NCBI RefSeq assembly: GCF_000631985.1
Contig: NZ_JFYN01000012.1
Location: 62,001-126,000 of the forward strand
Direction of reading: 5' to 3'
Length of the DNA stretch: 64,000 bases
Source: Pseudomonas sp. RIT288
GTDB taxonomy: Bacteria; Pseudomonadota; Gammaproteobacteria; Pseudomonadales; Pseudomonadaceae
The first letter of the stretch is position 1; the number at the start of each line of letters is the position of its first letter. Below the pieces are notes generated by a model. It saw only the letters and a program-made list of their open reading frames with translations, did not search any database and was not told the DNA's origin. The position numbers were made by a program, and so were the translations under genes. Positions 26,601 through 34,013 of this stretch are shown piece after piece.

Positions 26601-26993
26601 GCTAGGGTTGTTGGCCGGGAAGTAGGCCCAGGCAGCTGTCTGGTTATCCATCAACCGATAAGCGCCAAAGCGAAGGTCACCCACGTTGTTGATGTCATCG
26701 CTGGTCAGCGTGAAGCTGAGGTTGGCGACAGCACTCCAAGTGGCCAAGGCATTGGTCACCGCGCTTTTCTGCCCGCTCGTCAGTTCGTACAGCGCGTTGT
26801 ATTCATTATCAGAACTGTAATTAGTGACGAAGTACGACGTGTTGGGCGCCATGAAGCTATAACTAAGGCTGGTCGAACCCGAAGCAGGCCAGTTTGCCCC
26901 CAGCCAATAAGTTCCGGAGATCAGGCTGTCAACGTACTTGTTACCGGTCAGTGCTGAAGGAAACGCAATTGAATACGACGAAGGGGTAGGCAT
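23658..26993 (-). CDS. Serralysin-like RTX metalloprotease with repeated calcium-binding domain
   Basis: 1111 residues with no N-terminal signal peptide, as expected for type I secretion. The N-terminal M10 peptidase domain has zinc site HEIGHALGLKHP (158-169) and Met-turn VMSYN (191-195). From about residue 310 there are eight units of about 83 residues, each with a GGxGxDT calcium turn and an NVENL.L.G...LNGTGN segment. The C-terminus has GADRFVFNNW and a serralysin-like end (SANDLVA) expected to carry the export signal. ATG 26993 follows AGGA. Canonical serralysins are about 480 residues; here the extra length is the repeats. No type I exporter genes are in the window. GC content is lower than its neighbours. 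Confidence 0.92.
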   Translation of the reverse strand: MPTPSSYSIAFPSALTGNKYVDSLISGTYWLGANWPASGSTSLSYSFMAPNTSYFVTNYSSDNEYNALYELTSGQKSAVTNALATWSAVANLSFTLTSDDINNVGDLRFGAYRLMDNQTAAWAYFPANNPSGGDVWIGPETNNSNPGNGSYDYLTFIHEIGHALGLKHPFDVSSTNKTLLDSSLDDVHFTVMSYNSNYSYQPTTPMLLDILAIQSLYGANMQWQTGNNVYSWASDQSIFETIWDAGGIDTLDGSNQLASVTLNLNEGTFSQIGKAFVDQSTSSLINNGLAIAYGAKIENAIGSNFDDILYGNELDNVLNGNAGADTMYGGAGNDTYYVDNAGDVIFDYPGMGTDTVVSSINYVLGAHLENLTLAGAANLNGTGNASNNTIIGTVGDNILDGGQGADTLIGGAGNDTYIVDNLGDTVTETSTLVSEIDTVRSSVAFTLGANVENLVLTGFDTVNGTGNVLNNNITGNDQANTLDGGLGADTMIGGGGFDSYYVDNVGDVVIETDASLTAIDRVFSTIDYTLVQNVENLILLGNANLNGTGNAANNRITGNDGNNILDGGLGADTLIGGLGNDTYIVDNYGDTVTETSTLAGEVDTVRSSVAFALGANIENLVLTGNDVINGTGNNLNNTLTGNDQANTLDGGLGADTMIGGGGFDTYYVDNYGDVVIETDATLGATDRVFASIGYNLTANVENLILIGNEIINGTGNELDNRITGNDQANTLDGGLGADTMIGGGGFDSYYVDNVGDVVIETDASLTAIDRVFSTIDYTLVQNVENLILLGNANLNGTGNAANNRITGNDGNNILDGGLGADTLIGGLGNDTYIVDNYGDTVTETSTLAGEVDTVRSSVAFALGANIENLVLTGNDVINGTGNNLNNTLTGNDQANTLDGGLGADTMIGGGGFDTYYVDNVGDVVIETDATPGATDRVFASIDYTLTANVENLLLTGSANLKGTGNESNNRLVGNDGANILDGGLGNDTLEGGLGNDTLIGGLGTDSLTGGGGADRFVFNNWNESGVGNLRDVITDFNSAQGDKIDLTKFDADLLSAGINGFNFIGANDFTGAGQIRFVDHVLSGNVSGNSGADFEIQLVGVNSFSANDLVA
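24237..24812. repeat. Identical 576-bp repeat inside the RTX gene, copy A
   Basis: Matches 24984-25559 base for base at an offset of 747 bp, equal to three 83-codon units. Flanking units have diverged, so this is a recent duplication or conversion tract. It encodes the units beginning TLDGGLGADTMIGGGGFDSY and ILDGGLGADTLIGGLGNDTY. Confidence 0.95.
24984..25559. repeat. Identical 576-bp repeat inside the RTX gene, copy B
   Basis: Second copy of the block at 24237-24812. The first mismatch after it is at 25560 against 24813 and before it at 24983 against 24236. The sequence keeps the reading frame. Confidence 0.95.
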
Positions 26994-27127
26994 GGTTTTT
27001 CCTGGGTAATATGCGACTATTCCTGAATGCAGTCGCTACAAAAAGAACGCGATTCTGTACCAGTATTTACTGATTTGACATCATTTGGCCACTATTTTCA
27101 GATTGGTGGCGTCAAATTACTGGCCTG

Positions 27128-27158
27128 GAATTCTGTATCGGCTCCTACAGTAGAATTC
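27128..27158. promoter_or_regulatory. Possible operator: inverted repeat upstream of MBL-fold gene
   Basis: GAATTCTGTA and TACAGTAGAATTC form an imperfect inverted repeat about 8 bp apart, in an AT-rich region between the divergent RTX protease and hydrolase genes. It could be a regulator site or a leader hairpin; nothing identifies a binding protein. Confidence 0.3.
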
Positions 27159-27194
27159 TTAGCAAACTCCATCAGCCATTTGCCAAGGGTTCTT

Positions 27195-27839
27195 ATGCCT
27201 GCAACTATCCCGTCGCTCATCCGCGAAACCTTCCCCGTCGGCCCGCTCCAGTGCAACTGCACGATCATCGGCGACCCCTTCACTAAAAAAGCCATCGTCG
27301 TCGATCCGGGCGGCAATCCTGACCTGATCATGGCGCGCCTTGATGCTCACGGTCTGAAAGTTGTCAGCATCATCCACACCCACGCGCACCTTGATCACTT
27401 CCTCGCTTCCGGCCAGATGAAAGAGAAAACCGGCGCAACCTTGCATCTGCACAAGGAAGACCAGTTCCTGTGGGACAATCTCGAAATGCAATGCCAGATG
27501 TTCGGCGTGCCGTACACCCCGGTACCGTCGCCGGATCGCTGGTTGAGCGACGATGAAGAACTGGCGTGCGGCTGTGGTGTCGCGCTGCATACGCCGGGAC
27601 ATACACCCGGTTCCATGAGCTTTTGGTTTTCCGAGGCTAAGCTGTTGATTGCCGGCGACACGTTGTTTCGTCGCGGGGTAGGGCGCACGGATTTGTGGGG
27701 CGGCGATCAGGCGACCATCGTGCGGTCGATCAAGCAGCGGCTGTACACGCTCGACGAAGACGCAATCGTGGTTGCCGGACATGGTCCGGACACGCGTCTC
27801 GGAGATGAAATGCGGGAAAACCCGTTCGTGCGCGCCTAA
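27195..27839 (+). CDS. MBL-fold metallohydrolase (YcbL/glyoxalase II-like)
   Basis: 214 residues of the metallo-beta-lactamase fold. Zinc-ligand motifs: THAHLDH (about 59-65), HTPGHTPGS (about 134-142), AGDTLFRRGVGRTD, and a final AGHGPDT. The short length without the C-terminal glutathione-binding domain of true GloB points to the YcbL-type subgroup, so a small thioester or similar substrate is likely. ATG 27195 follows AAGGG; open frame upstream is AT-rich noncoding sequence. Divergent from the RTX protease and probably unrelated in function. Confidence 0.9.
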   Translation: MPATIPSLIRETFPVGPLQCNCTIIGDPFTKKAIVVDPGGNPDLIMARLDAHGLKVVSIIHTHAHLDHFLASGQMKEKTGATLHLHKEDQFLWDNLEMQCQMFGVPYTPVPSPDRWLSDDEELACGCGVALHTPGHTPGSMSFWFSEAKLLIAGDTLFRRGVGRTDLWGGDQATIVRSIKQRLYTLDEDAIVVAGHGPDTRLGDEMRENPFVRA

Positions 27840-27955
27840 ACATTTTGTCATGAGTGTGCGGCGGAATTTTTCGGCATTGTCATGATCCAACGCCCGCACA
27901 GGTCTATTGCCTAGGGCCGCTGCCACACAGAATGCGAAAAAACCAGGAGCTCTTC

Positions 27956-28690
27956 ATGTTCACCACGCCTCGTTTGATTATTGTTGCTACCGCTGTAGCC
28001 ATGTTGGCCGGCTGCGCCTCGCCCAACCCGTATGACAATCAGGGGCAGGCCGACGGTGGCTCGCAAGGCATGAGCAAAACCGCCAAGTATGGTGGCCTCG
28101 GCGCTCTGGCCGGTGCCTTGGCGGGTGCCGCCATCGACCACAACAACCGCGGCAAGGGTGCCCTGATCGGCGCGGCGGTGGTCGGTGCGTCGGCCGCCGG
28201 TTACGGTTATTACGCCGACCAGCAAGAGAAAAAGCTGCGCGCCAGCATGGCCAACACCGGGGTTGAAGTGCAGCGCCAGGGCGATCAGATCAAGCTGATC
28301 ATGCCGGGCAACATCACCTTCGCCACCGATTCGGCGAACATCGCCCCAAGCTTCTATCAGCCGCTGAACAACCTGGCGAACTCGCTGAAGGAGTTCAACC
28401 AGAACCAGATCGAAATCGTCGGCTACACCGACAGCACCGGCAGCCGCCAGCACAACATGGACCTGTCCCAGCGTCGTGCACAGAGCGTGGCAACTTACCT
28501 GACCTCGCAAGGTGTCAGCGGTGCCAACCAGTCGGCCCGTGGCGCCGGCCCGGATAACCCGATTGCCAGCAACGGCGACGTCAATGGCCGCGCGCAGAAC
28601 CGTCGCGTCGAGGTTAACCTGAAGGCGATCCCGGGTCAGCAGTATGGTGGTCAGCAGCAACAGCCGGGTACGGTTCAGCAGTATCCGTAA
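27956..28690 (+). CDS. OmpA-family lipoprotein with glycine zipper (YiaD-like)
   Basis: 244 residues. A signal peptide with lipobox MLAGC (Cys about 19) is followed by a glycine-zipper segment (about 42-85, GGLGALAGALAGAAIDHNNR). The C-terminal OmpA domain (about 115-225) has the peptidoglycan-binding core VGYTDSTGS...LSQRRAQSV. It ends with a low-complexity QQYGGQQQQPGTVQQYP tail. The protein should be anchored in the outer membrane and grip peptidoglycan. ATG 27956 has AGGAG upstream. Monocistronic with its own terminator. Confidence 0.9.
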   Translation: MFTTPRLIIVATAVAMLAGCASPNPYDNQGQADGGSQGMSKTAKYGGLGALAGALAGAAIDHNNRGKGALIGAAVVGASAAGYGYYADQQEKKLRASMANTGVEVQRQGDQIKLIMPGNITFATDSANIAPSFYQPLNNLANSLKEFNQNQIEIVGYTDSTGSRQHNMDLSQRRAQSVATYLTSQGVSGANQSARGAGPDNPIASNGDVNGRAQNRRVEVNLKAIPGQQYGGQQQQPGTVQQYP

Positions 28691-28703
28691 GCGATTGTCC
28701 GAA

Positions 28704-28739
28704 TGAAAAAATGCCCGGTCTGAACCCGGGCATTTTTTA
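28704..28739 (+). terminator. Rho-independent terminator after OmpA-like gene
   Basis: AAAAAATGCCCGG paired with CCGGGCATTTTTT, with a loop of about 7 bases. It lies 14 bp past the stop codon. Confidence 0.88.
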
Positions 28740-28756
28740 TGGCCTGAACGCAGTCA

Positions 28757-28856
28757 CCCTGTAGGAGCTGCGGCACGCTGCGATCTTTTGATCTTCAGCT
28801 TTCAACAACAAGATCAAAAGATCGCAGCCTCGTTTCACTCGACAGCTCCTACAGGG
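28757..28856. repeat. REP-like inverted repeat, mosaic form
   Basis: Outer CCCTGTAGGAGCTG / CAGCTCCTACAGGG and inner GCGATCTTTTGATCTT / AAGATCAAAAGATCGC arms pair well. Between them the right arm again has CCTCGTTTCACTCGA in place of the usual sequence, as in the 12.6-13.1 kb elements. Confidence 0.88.
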
Positions 28857-28894
28857 TTGCTGGGCCGGTGCAGGTACCACAAACTCAACAGGCA

Positions 28895-28935
28895 CAAAAA
28901 AGCCCCCGGACAACCGAATTGTCCGGGGGCTTTTT
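28895..28935. terminator. Strong terminator before zapG (bidirectional)
   Basis: AAAAAGCCCCCGGACAA and its exact complement around a 5-base loop, with T and A runs on both sides. On the minus strand it ends zapG; on plus it would stop read-through from the OmpA-like gene. Confidence 0.9.
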
Positions 28936-28953
28936 GTTGGGCGCGAAACCCGA

Positions 28954-29388
28954 TTACTTCTTCAGGCCGTAATGCTCATCGAGCATGCCCGGCGAGTTCG
29001 GGGCTTTCGGCGCGTAGTCGCGTGGCGGCTCCTGATCGCGCGGCGGCGTCAGGCGTTCGCGCGGTGCCTGCGCGGCATCGGCGTGCAAAGCGGCAATCAG
29101 GCGTTGACGGGTCTGCTCGTCCAGAGCCAGACGGTTGGCACCCTCGGCGAGATGATCCTGCACTTCCTGATAGCTCTGGGTCAGCTTCTTGACCAGCATC
29201 GCGGTGCTGTTGAAGTGGGTGACCACCTCGTTTTGATAGCTGTCGAAACGCTCCTGGATATCATCCAGTTGACGCTGCGTGCGGCTCGGCGCGGCATTCG
29301 GTGCGACGCGAGCGATCAGGAATCCAATGGCGACACCCACAACCAGGGCAAGAGTCGGTAACAACCAAACTAAGAGCGAGTGTTCCAC
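28954..29388 (-). CDS. zapG: ZapG/YhcB (DUF1043) inner-membrane protein
   Basis: 144 residues starting at GTG (29388-29386) with a strong AGGAAGGA upstream. There is one N-terminal transmembrane helix (about 6-28, VWLLPTLALVVGVAIGFLIA), then a long coiled coil (about 35-105) and a proline-rich tail. YhcB/ZapG is a division- and envelope-associated protein linked to cell elongation and to LPS and peptidoglycan balance in E. coli. Single gene, divergent from the alpha/beta hydrolase. Confidence 0.88.
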   Translation of the reverse strand: MEHSLLVWLLPTLALVVGVAIGFLIARVAPNAAPSRTQRQLDDIQERFDSYQNEVVTHFNSTAMLVKKLTQSYQEVQDHLAEGANRLALDEQTRQRLIAALHADAAQAPRERLTPPRDQEPPRDYAPKAPNSPGMLDEHYGLKK

Positions 29389-29532
29389 GAGTCCTTCCTC
29401 TATAAACGGCTTTGCTTTACGTTAACGGCTCGAACCTGCGCTGTATACCGCGATTCACTCGCAATAGATTGGCACAGACAATTTGCTAGACGAGTCGACC
29501 CGATTCGAGGTCACGGAGTTCCTTCCTTGCTG

Positions 29533-30162
29533 ATGCGTGAAACCCCTGTAGTGATTGATGGCCCAGTCGGCCAAATCGAAGCGCTGTACCTCGATAACGA
29601 GCAGCCAGTCGGCATCGCGCTGATCTGCCATCCGAACCCGGTGCAGGGCGGCACCATGCTCAACAAAGTTGTCTCGACCCTGCAGCGCACCGCGCGCGAC
29701 GCAGGTTTGATTACCTTGCGTTTCAACTATCGCGGTGTCGGCGCCAGTGAAGGTACGCACGACATGGGCAGCGGTGAAGTCGATGACGCCCAGGCTGCTG
29801 CAGCATGGCTACGGGAAAAACACCCGGATCTGCCGCTGACCCTGTTCGGTTTCTCCTTCGGCGGATTTGTTGCAGCAAGTCTCGGCGGTCGTCTCGAAGC
29901 GCAGGGCGTACAGCTCAAGCAGCTGTTCATGGTCGCGCCGGCGGTGATGCGTCTGGGCGATCAGGATCAACTGCCACAGCACGGCGAGCTGACCGTGATC
30001 CAGCCGGAAACCGACGAAGTGATCGATCCGCAGTTGGTCTACGACTGGTCGGAAAAACTCCAGCGCCCCCATGAGCTGCTGAAAGTGGCAGAATGCGGAC
30101 ACTTTTTTCATGGCAAGCTGACCGATCTCAAGGATCTGATCCTGCCGCGTCTCTCGAATTGA
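29533..30162 (+). CDS. Alpha/beta hydrolase
   Basis: 209 residues from ATG 29533. It has the compact serine-hydrolase core: CHPNPVQGGTM, nucleophile elbow FGFSFGGFVA (about 111-115), acidic residue in QPETDEVID, and His in CGHFFHGK. Members of this short group (YpfH/COG2945-like) act on small esters, but no substrate is known. The GGAG upstream is far from the ATG; a TTG at 29527 with better spacing would add two residues. It lies 24 bp before trpS and probably shares its transcript. Confidence 0.87.
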   Translation: MRETPVVIDGPVGQIEALYLDNEQPVGIALICHPNPVQGGTMLNKVVSTLQRTARDAGLITLRFNYRGVGASEGTHDMGSGEVDDAQAAAAWLREKHPDLPLTLFGFSFGGFVAASLGGRLEAQGVQLKQLFMVAPAVMRLGDQDQLPQHGELTVIQPETDEVIDPQLVYDWSEKLQRPHELLKVAECGHFFHGKLTDLKDLILPRLSN

Positions 30163-30186
30163 TTGCAGTCTGACAAGCGATTACCC

Positions 30187-31542
30187 ATGACGAACCGTAC
30201 CCGTATCCTCACCGGCATCACCACCACCGGCACGCCGCACCTGGGCAACTACGCCGGCGCCATTCGCCCGGCGATTCTCGCCAGCCGCGACAGCAATGCC
30301 GATTCGTTCTACTTCCTGGCCGACTACCACGCCCTGATCAAATGCGATGACCCGCTGCGCATCCAGCGCTCGCGTCTGGAAATCGCCGCGACCTGGCTGG
30401 CCGGTGGCCTGGATGTCGACCGTGTGACCTTCTATCGCCAGTCCGACATCCCGGAAATCCCTGAGCTGACCTGGCTGCTGACCTGCGTCGCCGCCAAGGG
30501 CCTGCTCAACCGTGCGCACGCCTACAAGGCCTCGGTGGACAAGAACGTCGAGAGCGGTGAAGACCCGGATGCCGGGATCACCATGGGTCTCTACAGCTAC
30601 CCGGTGCTGATGGCGGCGGACATCCTGATGTTCAACGCGCATAAGGTGCCGGTCGGTCGCGACCAGATCCAGCACGTGGAAATGGCCCGCGACATCGGCC
30701 AGCGCTTCAACCACCTGTTCGGCCAGGGCAAGGAGTTCTTCACCATGCCCGAAGCGCTGATCGAGGAAAGCGTGGCGACCTTGCCAGGCCTCGACGGGCG
30801 CAAGATGTCGAAGAGCTACGACAACACCATCCCGCTGTTCTCCAGCGCCAAAGAGATGAAGGACGCGATCTCGCGGATCGTCACCGACTCCAAAGCGCCG
30901 GGCGAAGCCAAGGATCCGGACAACTCGCATCTGTTCACCCTGTTCCAGGCCTTCGCCACACCTGTGCAGGCGGACGAATTCCGCAGCGAACTGCTCGGCG
31001 GTCTGGGTTGGGGCGAGGCGAAGAATCGTCTGTTCCAGTTGCTCGACAATGAACTGGGCGAGTCCCGCGAGCGTTATCACCAGTTGATCGAGCGCCCGGC
31101 AGATCTGGAAGACATCCTGCAACACGGTGCGAAAAAGGCTCGTGCGGTGGCGACGCCGTTCCTCAACGAACTGCGTGAAGCGGTCGGCCTGCGTTCTTTC
31201 GTCAATCAGGTGCAAGTCGCGGCGACCACCAAGAAGAAAGCCGTGAAAGCCGCGCGCTTCGTCAGCTTCCGTGAAGACGACGGCAGCTTCCGCTTCCGTC
31301 TGCTGGCGGCCGATGGCGAGCAACTGCTGCTGTCGCGCCACTTCGCCGACGGCAAAACTGCAGGCCAGGTGACCAAGCAACTGCAATCCGGTCAGGCACT
31401 GGACATCCGCAATCAAGACCTGAGCTTCAGCGTGTGGCTGGAAGGCGAGTGCGTTGGCGATAGCCCGGCGTTCGCTGATGCTGCTGCGCGGGACGCCGCG
31501 ATCGATGCTTTGCGCGTAGCAATGACCCCGGTTCTGGACTAA
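30187..31542 (+). CDS. trpS: Tryptophan-tRNA ligase with C-terminal extension
   Basis: 451 residues; charges tRNA-Trp with tryptophan in the cytosol. It is a class I synthetase with the HIGH-like motif TPHLGNY (16-22) and KMSKS (206-210). Typical bacterial TrpRS is about 330-340 residues, so residues about 341-451 are extra. Within that tail, residues about 358-400 (FVSFREDDGSFRFRLLAADG) resemble a DUF1508/YegP-type domain. Pseudomonas TrpRS proteins are known to be long. The ATG at 30187 begins the synthetase proper. It is co-directional with the hydrolase and ends in a terminator. Confidence 0.94.
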   Translation: MTNRTRILTGITTTGTPHLGNYAGAIRPAILASRDSNADSFYFLADYHALIKCDDPLRIQRSRLEIAATWLAGGLDVDRVTFYRQSDIPEIPELTWLLTCVAAKGLLNRAHAYKASVDKNVESGEDPDAGITMGLYSYPVLMAADILMFNAHKVPVGRDQIQHVEMARDIGQRFNHLFGQGKEFFTMPEALIEESVATLPGLDGRKMSKSYDNTIPLFSSAKEMKDAISRIVTDSKAPGEAKDPDNSHLFTLFQAFATPVQADEFRSELLGGLGWGEAKNRLFQLLDNELGESRERYHQLIERPADLEDILQHGAKKARAVATPFLNELREAVGLRSFVNQVQVAATTKKKAVKAARFVSFREDDGSFRFRLLAADGEQLLLSRHFADGKTAGQVTKQLQSGQALDIRNQDLSFSVWLEGECVGDSPAFADAAARDAAIDALRVAMTPVLD

Positions 31543-31582
31543 TCCGCGGCGCGGCCCGACCAAGGGCTGATTGCCATTCCTA

Positions 31583-31613
31583 CGGGCCGTCGCTACAGTG
31601 ACGGCCCGTTTTT
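31583..31613 (+). terminator. Rho-independent terminator after trpS
   Basis: CGGGCCGTC / GACGGCCCG stem with an 8-base loop and five T. It lies 40 bp downstream of the trpS stop and just upstream of zapE. Confidence 0.85.
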
Positions 31614-31632
31614 GTTGCCTTGCTAACGAATT

Positions 31633-32727
31633 ATGACGCCCCTAGAACGATATCAAGCTGATCTGAAACGCCCGGACTTCTTCCATGACGCCGCGCAGGA
31701 AACTGCCGTGCGCCATCTGCAGCGCCTGTACGACGATCTGATCGCGGCCGAGCAGAACAAGCCGGGTTTGCTGGGCAAGCTGTTTGGCAAGAAGGATCAG
31801 ACGCCGGTCAAGGGCCTGTACTTCTGGGGCGGCGTGGGTCGCGGCAAGACTTACCTGGTCGACACCTTCTTCGAAGCGCTGCCGTTCAAGGAAAAGACCC
31901 GCACCCACTTCCACCGTTTCATGAAACGTGTGCACGAAGAGATGAAAACCCTCGGCGGCGAGAAAAACCCGCTGACCATCATCGCCAAGCGTTTTGCGAC
32001 CGAGTCGCGAGTGATCTGCTTCGATGAATTCTTCGTCTCGGACATCACCGACGCGATGATCCTCGGCACGCTGATGGAAGAGCTGTTCAAGAACGGCGTG
32101 ACCCTGGTCGCGACCTCGAACATCGTTCCGGACGGCCTGTACAAGGACGGCCTGCAGCGCGCGCGTTTCCTGCCGGCTATCGCGCTGATCAAGCAGAACA
32201 CCGAAATCGTCAACGTCGACAGCGGCGTCGACTATCGACTGCGCCACCTCGAACAAGCGGAGCTGTTCCACTATCCGCTGGACGAAGCCGCGCACGAAAG
32301 CCTGCGCAAGAGCTTCAAGGCCCTGACACCGGAATGCACGGCGGCGGTGGAAAATGATGTGCTGATCATCGAGAACCGCGAAATCCGTGCCCTGCGCACC
32401 TGCGACGACGTGGCCTGGTTCGACTTCCGTGAACTGTGCGACGGCCCGCGCAGCCAGAACGACTACATCGAGCTGGGCAAGATCTTCCACGCCGTGCTGC
32501 TCAGCGGCGTCGAGCAGATGAGCGTCACCACCGACGACATCGCCCGGCGTTTCATCAACATGGTCGACGAGTTCTACGACCGTAACGTCAAGCTGATCAT
32601 TTCTGCCGAAGTCGAGTTGAAAGACCTGTACACCGGCGGGCGCCTGACGTTCGAATTCCAACGTACGCTCAGCCGTCTGCTGGAGATGCAATCGCACGAA
32701 TTCCTGTCGCGGGCGCACAAGCCTTAA
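31633..32727 (+). CDS. zapE: Cell division ATPase ZapE (AFG1-like)
   Basis: 364-residue AAA-type ATPase of the AFG1/LACE1 family. Walker A GGVGRGKT is near residues 66-73, Walker B RVICFDEFFV near 130, and the sensor region TLVATSNIVPDGLY near 160-173. In E. coli, ZapE associates with the Z-ring and reduces FtsZ stability under low oxygen or heat. ATG 31633 gives the full-length N-terminus (MTPLERYQADL). A terminator follows. Its place here is outside the dcw cluster. Confidence 0.92.
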   Translation: MTPLERYQADLKRPDFFHDAAQETAVRHLQRLYDDLIAAEQNKPGLLGKLFGKKDQTPVKGLYFWGGVGRGKTYLVDTFFEALPFKEKTRTHFHRFMKRVHEEMKTLGGEKNPLTIIAKRFATESRVICFDEFFVSDITDAMILGTLMEELFKNGVTLVATSNIVPDGLYKDGLQRARFLPAIALIKQNTEIVNVDSGVDYRLRHLEQAELFHYPLDEAAHESLRKSFKALTPECTAAVENDVLIIENREIRALRTCDDVAWFDFRELCDGPRSQNDYIELGKIFHAVLLSGVEQMSVTTDDIARRFINMVDEFYDRNVKLIISAEVELKDLYTGGRLTFEFQRTLSRLLEMQSHEFLSRAHKP

Positions 32728-32742
32728 ACAGATTCGGCATAC

Positions 32743-32772
32743 AAAAAAGGCCTGCAATTGCAGGCCTTTTTT
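32743..32772. terminator. Rho-independent terminator after zapE
   Basis: Perfect palindrome AAAAAAGGCCTGCAA / TTGCAGGCCTTTTTT. Symmetrical, so potentially active on both strands. Confidence 0.9.
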
Positions 32773-32787
32773 ATGCGCTGAAGAATC

Positions 32788-32860
32788 AAAAGATCGCAGG
32801 CTTCGCCAGCTCCTACAGGTGCATCCCATTCTGCAGGAGCTGCCGCAGGCCGCGATCTTT
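32788..32860. repeat. REP-like inverted repeat pair, degenerate
   Basis: AAAGATCGCAGGCTTCGCCAGCTCC on the left, GGAGCTGCCGCAGGCCGCGATCTTT on the right. The middle of the left arm (TTCG) departs from the usual CTGCGG. It lies between convergent genes. Confidence 0.85.
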
Positions 32861-32865
32861 GGCTG

Positions 32866-33861
32866 TCAGGCGGCCTGCTGAAATTGCTGCCGATACTGAT
32901 TCGGCGACAGCTCGGTGTGCTGGCGGAACAGCCGCGCAAAGAAACTCGCATCGTCGTAGCCCACCTCATAACTGATGGTCTTGATGCTCTTGCGGCTGCC
33001 GGACAGCAAGCCCTTGGCGGTCTCTATGCGCAGCCGTTGCAGGTAGTGCAGCGGCTTGTCGCCAGTGGCGGTCTGGAAGCGGCGCATGAAGTTGCGGATG
33101 CTCATGCCGTGCTCGCGGGCCACGTCTTCGAAGCGGAACTTGTCGGCGAAATGCTCTTCGAGCCAGTGCTGGATCTGCAGGATGATCACGTCCTGGTGCA
33201 GCTTCTGTCCGCCGAAACCGATGCGACCCGGCGAATAACTGCGCTGTACTTCATACAGAATGTCGCGGGCCACGGCCTGCGCCACGTTGGCGCCGCAGAA
33301 GCGTTCGATCAGATAAATATAGAGGTCGCAGGCCGAAGTGGTGCCGCCGGCGCAATACAGATTGTCGGCGTCGGTCAGGTGCTTGTCCTGATTGAGGTAC
33401 ACCTTGGGGAAGCGCTCGGCGAAGGCATTGAAGAAGCGCCAGTAGGTGGTCGCTTCCTTGCCATTGAGCAGTCCGGCCTCGGCCAGCCAGAACACCCCGG
33501 TGGCTTCGCCGCAGAGGACGGCGCCGCGAGCATGTTGCTCGCGCAGCCACGGCAGGATCTGTGGATAACGACCGCAAAGCGTTTCGAAGTCGTCCCAGAA
33601 CGCCGGGAGGATGATGACGTCGGCGTTTTCCAGGCCGCCGTCCACCGGCATCATCACGTCACTGAAGCTGTTCACCGGTTTGCCGTCGGGGCTGACCAGG
33701 CGGGTTTCGAACGCCGGTGTCAGGCCGTGGCCCAGTTGTTTGCCGTAACGCAGGCTGGCCAGATGGAAGAAATCCTTGGCCTGCATGAGAGTGGATGCGA
33801 AAACCCGGTCGATTGCCAGGATGCTGACGCGCCGCAAGGGCGTGGAGACTTGCTTGGACAT
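32866..33861 (-). CDS. GlxA-family AraC-type transcriptional regulator
   Basis: 331 residues. An N-terminal DJ-1/PfpI-like glutamine amidotransferase fold (about 10-200, with a Cys in GAVLCGEATGVFW) is followed by a C-terminal AraC double helix-turn-helix (about 225-325, FRFEDVAREHGMSIRNFMRR and SIKTISYEVGYDDASFFARL). GlxA-type regulators bind small metabolites and often control quaternary-amine or amino-acid catabolism. It is divergently transcribed, with 152 bp between it and the acyl-CoA dehydrogenase, which it may regulate. The ligand is unknown. Confidence 0.9.
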   Translation of the reverse strand: MSKQVSTPLRRVSILAIDRVFASTLMQAKDFFHLASLRYGKQLGHGLTPAFETRLVSPDGKPVNSFSDVMMPVDGGLENADVIILPAFWDDFETLCGRYPQILPWLREQHARGAVLCGEATGVFWLAEAGLLNGKEATTYWRFFNAFAERFPKVYLNQDKHLTDADNLYCAGGTTSACDLYIYLIERFCGANVAQAVARDILYEVQRSYSPGRIGFGGQKLHQDVIILQIQHWLEEHFADKFRFEDVAREHGMSIRNFMRRFQTATGDKPLHYLQRLRIETAKGLLSGSRKSIKTISYEVGYDDASFFARLFRQHTELSPNQYRQQFQQAA

Positions 33862-34013
33862 AATTCAACTTTTGTTTTGTTTTTATAAGGGAAAGTGGTC
33901 ACCAGACGGCTGGATCGTCTTATTTTTTGTCGGATGTGTCCAGTGTCCTGTGTAGGAGGTGAGGCTTAGTCTCTGAAGGCCATATTCCTCCCAACAAGAA
34001 TGAAAGGTGCCGC

